Origin: Segatella oulorum JCM 14966
Lineage (GTDB): Bacteria; Bacteroidota; Bacteroidia; Bacteroidales; Bacteroidaceae
DNA length: 64,000 nt
Direction: 5' to 3'
Assembly: GCF_000613785.1 (NCBI RefSeq)
Contig: NZ_BAJQ01000002.1
Span: 1 to 64,000 of the forward strand
Under the pieces are notes generated by a model. That model did no database searches and was not told where the DNA came from. It was given only the letters and a program-made list of their open reading frames with translations. A program made the translations under genes and the position numbers. Positions 25,583 to 34,849 of the stretch are shown piece by piece (position 1 is the stretch's first letter; every line of letters starts with the position of its first letter).

Positions 25583-25685
25583 AAAACACATGCTTTTATT
25601 GCGCAATCTACATGCAATTACCCTCCAATCTGCATGCTTTTACCGCACGATTTGCATGCTTTTACTGCGCGATTTGCCTGTTTTG
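25583..25685. repeat. 22-bp module array (5 cores)
   Basis: Cores at 25583, 25605, 25627, 25649 and 25671, for example AATCTGCATGCTTTT and GATTTGCATGCTTTT, with spacers ATTGCGC, ACCCTCC, ACCGCAC and ACTGCGC. Four complete 22-bp steps without length change. It sits between the operon terminator and the next promoter. Confidence 0.85.
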
Positions 25686-25732
25686 GGCGAATAATCGCAG
25701 GGGGAGCGGTGGGAGTGTTGCAGAAATATTGT

Positions 25733-25740
25733 AACTTTGT
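25733..25740 (+). promoter_or_regulatory. -7 promoter element for the DUF6377 regulator
   Basis: TAACTTTG lies 31 bases before the ATG at 25771. No convincing -33 TTTG. Confidence 0.5.
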
Positions 25741-25770
25741 GCGAAGAGAATAACAAACAAAGTCCCCACA

Positions 25771-27399
25771 ATGGGCATGAACACCAACATTTATCGCATG
25801 AAAAATGGCACGCTCTTGGGTGTCCTATTGTGCCTCGTGGCACTATGGCCGAGCCGTGTTTGCGCAGAAAACAGCGCCACTAATCCGGCACAGATGCTGC
25901 AAAAATTGGATGAAAGTCTGACACAAAAGGCGCAATACGAACAGCAAAAGCTGCAACGCATTGCGCAACTGAAAGCACAACTTCCACGCACCTTTGACCG
26001 CAAACGCTACGCACTTTTGCGACAACTCTACAAGGAATATGCCTCCTACCAGTACGACTCGGCCTACACCTACGCACAGCAAATGAACCAAATGGCACTG
26101 CAACTGTGCAATCAAGACTTCCACATCGAAGCCCAATGTGCGCAGGTGTTCTGCCTGCTTTCGGCCGGGTTGTTTCACGAAGGTGCCGCCACGCTGCAAC
26201 CAATCGACATTGCCCACGCCACAGCTCCCTATCGAAAGCTCTATTTTACCACAGCTGCCCGCCTCTATTATGATTTGGCCGATTACACCCATGCTGCTCC
26301 TTACGTTGGCGAATACATTGCAAAGGGCTCTGTTTTCACCGATTCACTGCTCCACTATCTGCCGCGAAACAGCGACGAATGGCTCTATGCTTCAGGTCTA
26401 CAAGCTATGAAATGGCGCCACTTCACGACGAGCAATCGTTATTTCAAACAGCTGCTTTCGCGCAACCATGTCGATGCCCATACGCGCGCCATCATCACCT
26501 CTTGCATGGGATGGACCAAGCTTTTTCAGCACGAAAAGGCCGCAGCCATCTGCCTGTTGGCGCAAGCTGCCATCTATGATAACGTCTCGGCAACCCGCGA
26601 AACCACCGCCCTTTGCACGTTGGCCCGTCTGCTTTATGAGCAAGGCGACATTCAAAGGGCCACCGAATATGTGCGCCAATCGCTGCAAAATGCTAATTTC
26701 TATGGTGCACGCCAGCGCGTTATCGAGGTGAGTGGCATCTTGCCCATCATCGAACAAGACCGCTATCGCATGGTCGAAAACCAGCGCAACGCCTTGGCTT
26801 CCACGGCTATCATCGCCGTTTTGTTTGTCATTGCCCTGCTCGTCTTCACCTATTTCATTCGCCGACAAATGCGCAAAACCAAGCAGGCGCAGGCCGTTAT
26901 TGCACAACGCAAAGCCGAATTGGAGCGCATCAACGCCCAGTTGCGCGAGGCAAACACCATCAAAGACGAGTACATCGGGCAGTCGTTTTATGCCAATGCC
27001 GAATATATCAATAAGGTGGAAAAGCTATATCGCACCATCGATGCGAAGATTGCAATGCGACAATTTGCCGATTTGCGCGCCTCGTTGAAAGAACATCAGC
27101 TCATGGACGAGCGCCAATCGATGTTCGAAGACTTCGACAAAACTTTTTTAAACCTCTTTCCTCATTTCATCATGCGCTACAATCAGCTCTTCGATGACGC
27201 GCCGACCCACGAGAAAACCAACACGCTGACCACCGAAATGCGCATCTTTGCACTCATTCGGTTGGGCATCAACGACTCCGAACGCATTGCCAAATTCCTG
27301 CACTATAGCATCCACACTATCAACACTTATAAGACACGTGTGAAGAATAAATCGAAGGTAGACAACGACCAATTCGAAGCAAAAATTATGGAAATCTAA
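25771..27399 (+). CDS. membrane-spanning TPR regulator with DUF6377-type DNA-binding tail
   Basis: 542 residues. A signal segment (NGTLLGVLLCLVALWPSRVC) leads to a periplasmic helical-repeat domain (about 45-330), including FDRKRYALLRQLYKEYASYQ. One transmembrane helix (about 343-365), a coiled coil (AELERINAQLREANTIKDEY) and a cytoplasmic C-terminal domain follow; the last ends in a LuxR-like helix-turn-helix (LRIDSERIAKFL-like pattern: LGINDSERIAKFLHYSIHTI then NTYKTRVKNK). Such proteins act as one-component sensors for nearby SusC/D loci in Bacteroidales. The likely target is the SusC/D pair upstream (inference). ATGs at 25777 and 25798 are alternatives; the last gives a shorter signal peptide. 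Confidence 0.85.
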   Translation: MGMNTNIYRMKNGTLLGVLLCLVALWPSRVCAENSATNPAQMLQKLDESLTQKAQYEQQKLQRIAQLKAQLPRTFDRKRYALLRQLYKEYASYQYDSAYTYAQQMNQMALQLCNQDFHIEAQCAQVFCLLSAGLFHEGAATLQPIDIAHATAPYRKLYFTTAARLYYDLADYTHAAPYVGEYIAKGSVFTDSLLHYLPRNSDEWLYASGLQAMKWRHFTTSNRYFKQLLSRNHVDAHTRAIITSCMGWTKLFQHEKAAAICLLAQAAIYDNVSATRETTALCTLARLLYEQGDIQRATEYVRQSLQNANFYGARQRVIEVSGILPIIEQDRYRMVENQRNALASTAIIAVLFVIALLVFTYFIRRQMRKTKQAQAVIAQRKAELERINAQLREANTIKDEYIGQSFYANAEYINKVEKLYRTIDAKIAMRQFADLRASLKEHQLMDERQSMFEDFDKTFLNLFPHFIMRYNQLFDDAPTHEKTNTLTTEMRIFALIRLGINDSERIAKFLHYSIHTINTYKTRVKNKSKVDNDQFEAKIMEI

Positions 27400-27611
27400 G
27401 GCCTCTTGGCACCGTTTGGCACGGCATGGCCCACGAAACCGTGCACTTCTGCCCCCTGCACGAGGTGTAAACCCCGTAACTATAGGGGGTAACTGTGCCA
27501 CTTTCCACCCAAACCTTGCAACAAATCAGGCAGAGCTTGCAGGGCTATCCCTCGTCGCTTCACCGAAAACATGAGCGAAAAGAGAGGTCTTTGTAGCCAC
27601 AATCGACGTGG
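27400..27611. other. convergent gap with inverted repeats
   Basis: CCCCGTAACTATAGGGGG (about 27473-27490) is a short palindrome; a GTGCACTTC/GGTGTAAACC region precedes it. No T run follows. Nothing else seen. Confidence 0.3.
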
Positions 27612-28610
27612 CTATCGCGTGCCATTACGCTTTTTCCAATCGTCCTTGGTGTAGCTATCTGGATAGGTTGTCTCGTAAAGAATGCGGCCGCCGCGCTCCC
27701 GAATATACGTGTCGAAGCTGCGTTTCCCCTCATAAAGCACCACCACACGTGCGCCATTGCGTAGATGATTGTACTCGGTGTTGCCGCCCGAGAAGCGTCC
27801 ATGGGCCAGCAATACGCGGTAATACATCAGCGAATAGTCGTTATCGTGGTCGTGACCGCAGAAGATTCCCATCACATCGCCACACTCCTTCACGGCCGAA
27901 AACATGCCGCTATTGAGGTTGGGTGCATAAGCTTTCTCCATACGTGTGCCGATTAAAGTCACTTGTGTATTGGCCACGGCGTCGTTATATTCGGGCAACG
28001 GATAGTGCATAAACATCAAACTGTTGACGGGTTTGCCGCCGTTTCGCTGGGTAAACGTGCCCGACCATCGGCGATAGCGGGCAATCTGATCGGCCGTCAG
28101 CCACTGATAACCGCCCACACCCGCCATCTTATTGTAGGCATGTGTGTCCATACAATAGAGCACAGCGGTCACTTTCCAGCCCGAAGTCGACAGAATAGGC
28201 AAGGCATAATCGAGCACATTGCCCACGCGTTTGGGCTGCACGCAGTAGGCATTTTGCTGCGCTAAGTCGTAAAGTTGCGTGACCGGCGTGCCTTGTTCGG
28301 GGTCATGATTGCCCAAAAGATAACAAAAAGGTGTCTTCAAGTTGGTCAACACCTTGAGCACTTCCTGCAAACAAGCACTGCCAGGTGACGAATAAATGAT
28401 GTCACCTGTGAGCACAATGAGGTCGGGTTTCTCGGCCGTTACCACCTCAACGATGTTATCGGTGGCCTCTTTCGATGCGGGATTACCCTGTTTATAATGC
28501 AGATCGGTGAGCTGAACAATCTTAAATTGCCCGTTTTTAAAACGCAAATCCTGTGCTTGCATGCTGCTCAAACACCCCAGAAACAAGGCAGCAGTCAACC
28601 ATTTTTTCAT
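27612..28610 (-). CDS. secreted calcineurin-like metallophosphoesterase
   Basis: 332 residues with signal peptide MKKWLTAALFLGCLSSMQAQ. The five metallophosphoesterase blocks are present: QLTDLHYKQG (Asp-x-His), LTGDIIYSS (Gly-Asp), LLGNHDPEQG (Gly-Asn-His-Asp/Glu), MFMHYPLPEY, and IFCGHDHDND (Gly-His-x-His-type). It hydrolyses phosphate esters in the periplasm or outside; the substrate is unknown, and relatives include purple acid phosphatase-like enzymes. The start at 28610 or 28616 (MGMKKW) is chosen for the signal peptide. It is divergent from the Crp-family gene. Confidence 0.9.
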   Translation of the reverse strand: MKKWLTAALFLGCLSSMQAQDLRFKNGQFKIVQLTDLHYKQGNPASKEATDNIVEVVTAEKPDLIVLTGDIIYSSPGSACLQEVLKVLTNLKTPFCYLLGNHDPEQGTPVTQLYDLAQQNAYCVQPKRVGNVLDYALPILSTSGWKVTAVLYCMDTHAYNKMAGVGGYQWLTADQIARYRRWSGTFTQRNGGKPVNSLMFMHYPLPEYNDAVANTQVTLIGTRMEKAYAPNLNSGMFSAVKECGDVMGIFCGHDHDNDYSLMYYRVLLAHGRFSGGNTEYNHLRNGARVVVLYEGKRSFDTYIRERGGRILYETTYPDSYTKDDWKKRNGTR

Positions 28611-28685
28611 TCCCATTTTTCTGAATTTTCGTTCAAAGTTACAGCTTTTCTGCGAGCTAAGCCTGCCCAAATCGGTTTTTATTAT

Positions 28686-28693
28686 TATTTTTG
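28686..28693 (+). promoter_or_regulatory. -7 promoter element for the Crp-family regulator
   Basis: TATTTTTG lies 74 bases before the ATG at 28767. Weak -33. Confidence 0.4.
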
Positions 28694-28766
28694 CATGGCG
28701 CGATGTGGACGCAATCCATGCACCACGACGCACATTTTGATTATTTTAATTCAAGATTTTTCCCCT

Positions 28767-29438
28767 ATGATGAATGATTTTATCATGCATGCCCTGCGCC
28801 AATGTCCGCTTTTCATGGGCATGAGCGAAGTGAGTATAGAATTGGCTTTGGGCAGCATCAACTATCAAATCGTGAGCCTTGAGAAGCGCGATGTCTACGC
28901 CTTGGCCGGCATGCCCTGCCGTTTTGCCGACATTGTGGTCAAAGGTTCGTTGGTTTGTCGCATGGCTTCGCTCAGCGGAAAGCAAGTGGAAGTGAGCCGA
29001 TTGCAGGCCGGCGACATTATAGCTCCGGCGTTTATCTTCGCCAAAGACAACACCATACCCGTGAGTGTTGAGACCGATAGCGAGGTGAAGTTGCTGCGCA
29101 TGACTCCGCAAACCTTGCGTCTGCTCATGGATAACGACCCCGATATTCGCATGAATTTCATTCAAACGCTCTCCAACATCGACGTGTTTCTCACGCATAA
29201 AATGAAGGTGTTGAGCCTTTTCACCGTGAGAGAGAAGGTGGCTTACTTGCTGTTGGAGACGGCAGGCGAACAAAATTCGAACACCATTAAGCTGCAACGC
29301 AGCCGCCAAGAGATAGCCAATTCGTTCGGCATTCAAAAGTTTTCGCTGCTGAGGGTGCTCAATGAGTTTGAGAAAGAGGGTGCCATCCGCATCGATGGCA
29401 AGACCATTGAGATTCTGCAACGCGAGAAATTAAAATAA
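28767..29438 (+). CDS. Crp/Fnr family transcriptional regulator
   Basis: 223 residues. N-terminal cyclic-nucleotide-binding-like beta barrel (CRFADIVVKGSLVCRMASLS, ...VSRLQAGDIIAPAFIF), a long dimerisation helix, and a C-terminal winged helix (LQRSRQEIANSFGIQKFSLL then RVLNEFEKEGAIRIDGKTIE). No Fnr-type cysteine cluster. The cAMP-contact Arg is not evident, so the ligand is unknown. The start is chosen at MMNDFIMHALRQCPLFMGMS, a usual opening; upstream in-frame codons overlap the divergent promoter region. Confidence 0.92.
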   Translation: MMNDFIMHALRQCPLFMGMSEVSIELALGSINYQIVSLEKRDVYALAGMPCRFADIVVKGSLVCRMASLSGKQVEVSRLQAGDIIAPAFIFAKDNTIPVSVETDSEVKLLRMTPQTLRLLMDNDPDIRMNFIQTLSNIDVFLTHKMKVLSLFTVREKVAYLLLETAGEQNSNTIKLQRSRQEIANSFGIQKFSLLRVLNEFEKEGAIRIDGKTIEILQREKLK

Positions 29439-29703
29439 AAGGTGCTTCATCTGCTGCCCGTCTCAACAACCCATTTGTCCGCCATGTTCCATCATCCGTC
29501 CCGCAATTTGCCCGCGGCCGTGTGCCCAACCATCGCAAAAGCCGTGAAGAAAACCCGCCAAAGGAAGTGCATGCGCTGAAAAGTTTAACAACCTTTTGCA
29601 AAAAACGAGGCAAGGTTTCTCGGGAATATGCTTTTTATAAGCAAAATCATTACAACGGAAATGACCATTTTAAAAGTTTAAATCCCGATAAAAAACAAAA
29701 ACG
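29439..29703. other. gap before the NigD-like gene
   Basis: No ORF of interest. An A/T-rich stretch at 29590-29700 should contain the next promoter. TAnnTTTG was not clearly found. Confidence 0.3.
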
Positions 29704-30386
29704 ATGAAAATGAAACAGGTACTCAAAACAATGGTGTTGGCAGCGTTCTGCCTCAGTGGAATGGCCTTCATCGCATGCAACAACGACGATGATTACGACA
29801 ACAGTGTGTACTATCCCAACGCATTGGTGACGATTAAAACCAACACAGCCACGGGACAAGTCTACCTTCAACTGGACGATGCAACCACCGTTTTGCCAAC
29901 CAACATGAAGACTTCGCGCTACGGAAACCGCGAGTTGCGCGCTTGGCCAACCTCACTATGCAGGAAGGACAGCCCGGACATTACTCCAAAACGGCATTCG
30001 TCAACTGGATGGACACCATTCTTACGAAGAAGATGTCGCCCGACTTGGGAGCGAAAAACGACCAAACCTATGGCACCGATCCGCTGGAAATCGTCAAGCA
30101 TTGGACCACAGTTGTGGAAGATGGCTACCTCACCCTGCGCTTTAGAACCTATTTCGGCAACCGAACCAAGCATGTAGTGACGCTGGTAAAGGGTGCCAAT
30201 CCCTACGAAGTGGTGCTCCATCACGATGCAAAAGGCGATGTTCGCGGCGTTGTGAAAGACGGTTTGGTGGCTTTCCGACTCAGCGATTTGCCCGACACTC
30301 ACGGCAAAGCGGTGGACTTAACGCTGAAATGGAAATCGTTTTCGGGTGTCAAAAGCGTAACCTTCAAATACACTTCCCGCCCCTAA
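29704..30386 (+). CDS. NigD-like lipoprotein, interrupted by one frameshift
   Basis: Lipoprotein signal MKMKQVLKTMVLAAFCLSG with lipobox Cys at about residue 25 (AFIACNNDDDY). The N-terminal OB-like part (ALVTIKTNTATGQVYLQLDD, TVLPTNMK) is in the first frame. From LANLTMQEGQPGHYSKTAFV onward (NWMDTILTKKM..., HVVTLVKGANPYEVVLHHDA) the protein continues in another. The junction is at 29943-29944 (CGCGCTTGGCC); an extra T restores 227 codons. The layout matches the NigD-like family of Bacteroidales, whose role is unclear. It is followed by an ECF sigma gene. Confidence 0.75.
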
Positions 30387-30416
30387 CGCAACCTGCTCAG
30401 CCCCCTTTTGCCTTGA

Positions 30417-30983
30417 ATGAATCTTTTCGGATATAACAAAGAACAGCATCTCTTGCGTCTTTTTGAGCAAGGCAACGCATTCGCCATGGACCAACTCTAT
30501 GGCGAATATGCCGATTATTTAGCGGCTGTTTGCGCACGCTATATCCCCAACGTCGAAGATATGCACGATGTGTTGCAAGAGGCTTTCATCCGCATCTTCA
30601 CAAAAATTCATACGTTTGAATATCAAGGCAAGGGCTCTTTGAAGGCTTGGCTCACGCGGGTAGTGGTGAATGAGGCGCTGTATTTTCTGCGCAAAGACCA
30701 TTCGAAGCTGTTCGTCAACCAAGCAATAGAGCTCCCAGATGCAGAGATTGATGCACCCGATGTCGACAGTTTGTCGGTTACACAGATTACAAATGCCATT
30801 CAACAACTGCCGTTAGGCTATCGAACCGTGTTCAATCTGTTTGCGATTGAGGGCAAAACTCACAAAGAGATTGCCGCGCTTCTCCACATCAAGCCCGACA
30901 CTTCTGCCTCGCAATTTCATAAGGCAAGAAACCTGCTTGCCAACATACTTAACGAACAAAAACAAAAGGAGACCGAACAATGA
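30417..30983 (+). CDS. ECF-type RNA polymerase sigma factor
   Basis: 188 residues. Region 2 (DQLYGEYADYLAAVCARYIP, DMHDVLQEAFIRIF, KGSLKAWLTRVVVNEAL) and region 4 (ITNAIQQLPLGYRTVFNLFA, EGKTHKEIAALLHIK with the helix-turn-helix) are complete. Directs RNA polymerase to a small set of promoters. The stop overlaps the ATG of the next gene (ATGA), a typical arrangement for a sigma factor and the protein that controls it. Confidence 0.95.
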   Translation: MNLFGYNKEQHLLRLFEQGNAFAMDQLYGEYADYLAAVCARYIPNVEDMHDVLQEAFIRIFTKIHTFEYQGKGSLKAWLTRVVVNEALYFLRKDHSKLFVNQAIELPDAEIDAPDVDSLSVTQITNAIQQLPLGYRTVFNLFAIEGKTHKEIAALLHIKPDTSASQFHKARNLLANILNEQKQKETEQ

Positions 30984-32218
30984 AAACGGATTGGCTGAAC
31001 AAAGTGCAGACACGCTTGCGCAATGAGCAGCATGCACAAGCACCGCAAGGGTTGCTCGACGACATCAAAAACGAGATGCGTCGCCGGGGAATGGCCCCCA
31101 CATGCCGACCGCCGCGCCGCCGAAAGGTCGTGGCGTTGTGGGGTGTTCGCGCGGCTTCGATAGCGGCTTTCCTCGCCGTGGGCTTGTATATCGTCCACCG
31201 AACGACGTTGCCTTCTGCCGACAAACCACTGGTCTCCACCATTGCTCCGTCGCCCCTTGCCCCGTCAAACATCGTGTCACGACAGCCGATGCCCCACGCT
31301 GTGCCGCACGCAGAACGCCCCATTGCATCGCGTTCCGGCCGCCACTTGGCGCACAAGGCGCACAACTTGCTCATGGCTCGCAACGAATTGCCGGCACAGA
31401 CCGATGCACAACCGACGGAAACAACCCCTTCACAACCCCGCTTCGACACGCAGACTGCGCAGCCATCGCGTCGGGTTTTGCCCGCAATGCCACCGCAATC
31501 AGGTCGCGAAACCCCGCCACAACGCAAGCCTTCTACCGACGCTTCGCGATGGAGTTTCGCCACGTCTTATAATGGATTGAGCGGCTCGTCGCACACTTCT
31601 CAAGGCGTTTTGCTCGCAGCAGCCAACCCCTATGGCGAATATGTAGACGCCTTCTCGGGTCACGAAAGGCAAAACTATGCGAACGGTTCGGGCAGCGTAC
31701 AAATGAAAACAAGGCACCATCGGCCGGTTAAATTCGGCCTGTCGGTGGGCTATAACATCCATCGGCGTTGGCGCATCCAAACCGGATTGACCTACAGTCG
31801 CTTGGTCTCCGACTTCACTTGCGACATGGATCATGCCGAAAGTGCCGTGCAACAAGAGCTGCACTACATCGGTCTTCCGGTGAGCATGGGTTACAGTTTT
31901 TACAAAACGCGGCGCATCAACCTCTATACAATGGCCGGAGGCGAGGTCGAAAAGTTGGTGAAAGGCCGTGCAAAACAAAAGGCTACACCGGACGTTGTGC
32001 CGCCCACCAGCGCCGAAACCATCACCGAGCATGCGCCAATCTTCTCAATTCATGCGGCCGTTGGCGGCGAAATTCGCTTCAATCCTACGCTCAGTGCCTA
32101 CGTCGAACCGGGCATAAGCCATCATTTTAACAATGGTAGCAACGTGAAAAGTGTTTATAAAGACAAGTCCACCAGCCTCAGTCTGAACGTCGGCATCCGC
32201 GTCTATTTAAACAAATAG
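30980..32218 (+). CDS. inner-membrane-anchored protein with C-terminal outer-membrane-type beta-barrel
   Basis: 412 residues in three parts. A cytoplasmic N-terminus of about 50 residues (MKTDWLNKVQTRLRNEQHAQ, GLLDDIKNEMRRRG) resembles the start of anti-sigma factors. One transmembrane helix (WGVRAASIAAFLAVGLYIV) and a Pro/Ser/Thr/Arg-rich periplasmic linker (about 80-190) follow. The C-terminal domain has alternating barrel-like strands (VKFGLSVGYNIHRRWRIQTG, TYSRLVSDFTC, LHYIGLPVSMGYSFYKTRRI, SLSLNVGIRVYLNK) like PorT-type barrels. Overlap with the sigma gene suggests it is the sigma regulator, possibly linking envelope state to transcription (inference). Linker codons are GC-rich. Confidence 0.75.
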   Translation: MKTDWLNKVQTRLRNEQHAQAPQGLLDDIKNEMRRRGMAPTCRPPRRRKVVALWGVRAASIAAFLAVGLYIVHRTTLPSADKPLVSTIAPSPLAPSNIVSRQPMPHAVPHAERPIASRSGRHLAHKAHNLLMARNELPAQTDAQPTETTPSQPRFDTQTAQPSRRVLPAMPPQSGRETPPQRKPSTDASRWSFATSYNGLSGSSHTSQGVLLAAANPYGEYVDAFSGHERQNYANGSGSVQMKTRHHRPVKFGLSVGYNIHRRWRIQTGLTYSRLVSDFTCDMDHAESAVQQELHYIGLPVSMGYSFYKTRRINLYTMAGGEVEKLVKGRAKQKATPDVVPPTSAETITEHAPIFSIHAAVGGEIRFNPTLSAYVEPGISHHFNNGSNVKSVYKDKSTSLSLNVGIRVYLNK

Positions 32219-32366
32219 CCCACGCTTTTTGCTGGCCTTGGCCATCCCCTTTCCTTCTTTTGCCGCCATAGCCGGCCTGCAAACCGGCCGTTTCACGGGT
32301 TTGTTGTGCCAAGAAGCGATGCCGAAAGCAAAAGAAACGAGTCGACTTGTTTTGCAGAAAAAGCAT
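32219..32366. other. gap after the sigma/barrel pair
   Basis: AGCCGGCCTGCAAACCGGC (about 32273-32291) can form a short GC-rich hairpin without a T run. No ORF. Confidence 0.3.
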
Positions 32367-32545
32367 GAGAAACGGGGGTATCTCGCTCGTTTTTGAAAAA
32401 AACAGATGAGAAACGGGTGTGTTTCGCTCGTTTTGATGAAAAATGATTGAGATACGGGTGTATCTCGTTTGTTTTTGAAAAAAATAGTTGAGAAACGGCC
32501 GTATCTCGCTCATTTTTGAGAAAAACGATGGAGAAACGGGTGTAT
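32367..32545. repeat. 41-bp tandem array, 5 units (array C)
   Basis: Units at 32367, 32408, 32449, 32490 and 32531: an exact 41-bp step. Each head starts GAGA or close to it and ends TCTC or TTTC around ACGGGtGT. Tails are of the type GCTCGTTTTTGAAAAAAAC. The array at 53867 is a member of the same sequence family in the opposite orientation. Confidence 0.88.
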
Positions 32546-32587
32546 CTCGCTTGTTCTCGTCCACAAAGGGATGGAACGGCTGTCGGA

Positions 32588-32668
32588 AAAAGCATGCAGA
32601 TTGTGTCGCAAAAGCATTGCTTTTACTGCGCAATAAAGCGCGAATTACATGGTAAAAGCAATGGTTTT
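32588..32668. repeat. 22-bp module array (4 cores) upstream of metG
   Basis: Cores AAAAGCATGCAGATT (32588), AAAAGCATTGCTTTT (32610), AATAAAGCGCGAATT (32632) and AAAAGCAATGGTTTT (32654), with spacers GTGTCGC, ACTGCGC and ACATGGT. The last core ends 15 bases before the metG -7 element, so the array overlaps the expected -33 region. Confidence 0.85.
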
Positions 32669-32683
32669 CCGCTCTTTTTTGTG

Positions 32684-32691
32684 TAATTTTG
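32684..32691 (+). promoter_or_regulatory. -7 promoter element of metG
   Basis: TAATTTTG lies 31 bases before the ATG. The -33 region falls in the end of the 22-bp module array. Confidence 0.55.
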
Positions 32692-32721
32692 CAAACAAAG
32701 AAATCAAAATCAACAAGATAA

Positions 32722-34761
32722 ATGAAGGAAACGCAGTTTAAACGCACCACCGTTACGGCGGCTTTGCCCTATGCTAACGGAGGCGTTCACATTGGCCATT
32801 TGGCAGGAGTCTATGTGCCTGCCGATATTTACGTGCGCTATTTGCGCCTCAAAAAACAAGAGGTGATGTTCGTTTGCGGCAGCGATGAGCATGGTGTGCC
32901 CATCACTATCCGTGCGAAGAAAGAAGGTATCACGCCGCAAGACGTGTGCGACCGCTACCACGAGCTCATCAAAAAATCGTTCGAGGCCTTTGGCATCAGC
33001 TTCGATATTTATAGCCGAACGACCAGCCCCACGCACCATCAGTTTGCCAGCGACTTCTTTAAAAAGCTCTATGACGAGGGGAAATTGGTGGAGAAAGAGA
33101 CCGAACAATACTACGATGAGCAGGCCCATCAGTTCTTGGCCGACCGCTATATCATGGGCGAATGCCCCTATTGTCACAACGAAAACGCATACGGCGACCA
33201 GTGTGAGCGCTGCGGTCACGACCTCAGTCCGATGGAATTGATCAATCCCCACTCCACCATTTCGGGGTCGAAGCCCGTCATTCGTCCCACGAAGAACTGG
33301 TATCTGCCCCTCAATCAATACCAGCCTTGGCTGAAAAAATGGATTCTCGACGACCATTCTGAATGGCGTTCCAACGTATATGGTCAGTGTAAGAGCTGGC
33401 TTGACATGGACTTACAGCCGCGAGCCATGACACGTGACTTGGAATGGGGCATTCCTGTTCCCATTAAAGGCGCTGAGGGAAAAGTGCTTTATGTGTGGTT
33501 TGATGCCCCCATCGGCTACATTTCCAACACCATTGAGCTGTGCAAGGCGCACCCCGAACGCTTTGGTTCGTGGGAGAAATGGTGGAAACAGCCCGACACA
33601 CGCCTGGTGCATTTCATCGGAAAAGATAACATTGTGTTCCATTGCATCATCTTCCCCACCATGCTAAAAGCCTATGGTGACTTCATTTTACCCGACAATG
33701 TGCCGGCCAATGAGTTCTTGAATCTGGAAGATGACAAGATTTCTACCAGCCGAAACTGGGCCGTTTGGCTGCACGAATATTTGCAAGACTTGCCCGGAAA
33801 GCAGGATGTTTTGCGCTATGTGCTCACGGCCAATGCGCCCGAAACGAAGGATAACAACTTCACTTGGCGCGATTTTCAGGAGCGAAACAACTCGGAGCTC
33901 GTGGCCATCTATGGCAACTTTGTCAATCGTGCCTTGCAACTGACGAAGAAATATTGGGCAGGTGTGGTGCCGGCTTGCGGCGAATTACAAGATGTTGACC
34001 GCCAGACGCTGGCCGAATTTGCTGACGTAAAAGCGAAGTTAGAGGGCTATTTAGACCAGTTTAAATTTCGCGAAGCGCAGAAAGAAGCCATGAACTTGGC
34101 ACGCATCGGCAACAAATATATCACCGAATGTGAGCCATGGAAGGTGTGGAAGACTGATGCTAAGCGCGTCGAAACCATTCTCTATATCTCCCTTCAGCTT
34201 GTGGCTAACCTCGCCATTGCGTTCGAACCGTTCTTGCCTTTCTCATCCGAAAAGCTGCGCCACCTTATTAATATGGAGGCTTTCGATTGGGCCGAATTAG
34301 GCAAAACCGACCTGCTCAAGGCCGGACATCAATTAGCTGAGCCCGAATTACTCTTCGAAAAGCTCGAAGATGACGTCATACAAAAGCAGTTAGACAAGCT
34401 CGAAGCCACCCGAAAAGCCAATGAAACGGCGGCCTATCATGCTGCACCCGTGAAAGAAACGGCATCGTTTGACGACTTCGAAAAGTTGGATATTCGCGTC
34501 GGACACATCAAACATTGCGAGAAAGTGAAGAAGAGCAAGAAACTGTTACAATTCACTATTGACGATGGAACGGGCGTGGATCGCACCATTTTGAGTGGCA
34601 TCGCCGCCTATTATGAGCCCGAACAGCTCGTGGGTAAGGATGTGCTTTTCGTGGCAAACTTTGCTCCTCGCACGATGATGGGCATCGAAAGCCAAGGCAT
34701 GATCCTGAGTGCTGTGAACGCAGATGGGCACTTTCGGTCACAACAACCATCGATAAAGTGA
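32722..34761 (+). CDS. metG: methionyl-tRNA synthetase
   Basis: 679 residues; charges tRNA-Met in the cytoplasm. [14 protein letters not shown] has the HIGH motif, and the zinc knuckle is [30 protein letters not shown] is the KMSKS-type loop (KISTS variant usual in this subgroup). The anticodon-binding helical domain follows, and the C-terminal 110 residues form a tRNA-binding OB domain ([30 protein letters not shown]). Full length and intact. Confidence 0.97.
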   Translation: MKETQFKRTTVTAALPYANGGVHIGHLAGVYVPADIYVRYLRLKKQEVMFVCGSDEHGVPITIRAKKEGITPQDVCDRYHELIKKSFEAFGISFDIYSRTTSPTHHQFASDFFKKLYDEGKLVEKETEQYYDEQAHQFLADRYIMGECPYCHNENAYGDQCERCGHDLSPMELINPHSTISGSKPVIRPTKNWYLPLNQYQPWLKKWILDDHSEWRSNVYGQCKSWLDMDLQPRAMTRDLEWGIPVPIKGAEGKVLYVWFDAPIGYISNTIELCKAHPERFGSWEKWWKQPDTRLVHFIGKDNIVFHCIIFPTMLKAYGDFILPDNVPANEFLNLEDDKISTSRNWAVWLHEYLQDLPGKQDVLRYVLTANAPETKDNNFTWRDFQERNNSELVAIYGNFVNRALQLTKKYWAGVVPACGELQDVDRQTLAEFADVKAKLEGYLDQFKFREAQKEAMNLARIGNKYITECEPWKVWKTDAKRVETILYISLQLVANLAIAFEPFLPFSSEKLRHLINMEAFDWAELGKTDLLKAGHQLAEPELLFEKLEDDVIQKQLDKLEATRKANETAAYHAAPVKETASFDDFEKLDIRVGHIKHCEKVKKSKKLLQFTIDDGTGVDRTILSGIAAYYEPEQLVGKDVLFVANFAPRTMMGIESQGMILSAVNADGHFRSQQPSIK

Positions 34762-34849
34762 ATCCCGGCAGCCAAGTGGGGTGATCAAGGCACACCAAAA
34801 CGACAGAAGAAAACAAGTTTAACGCACCACAAAAATAGCAGATGAGTTT

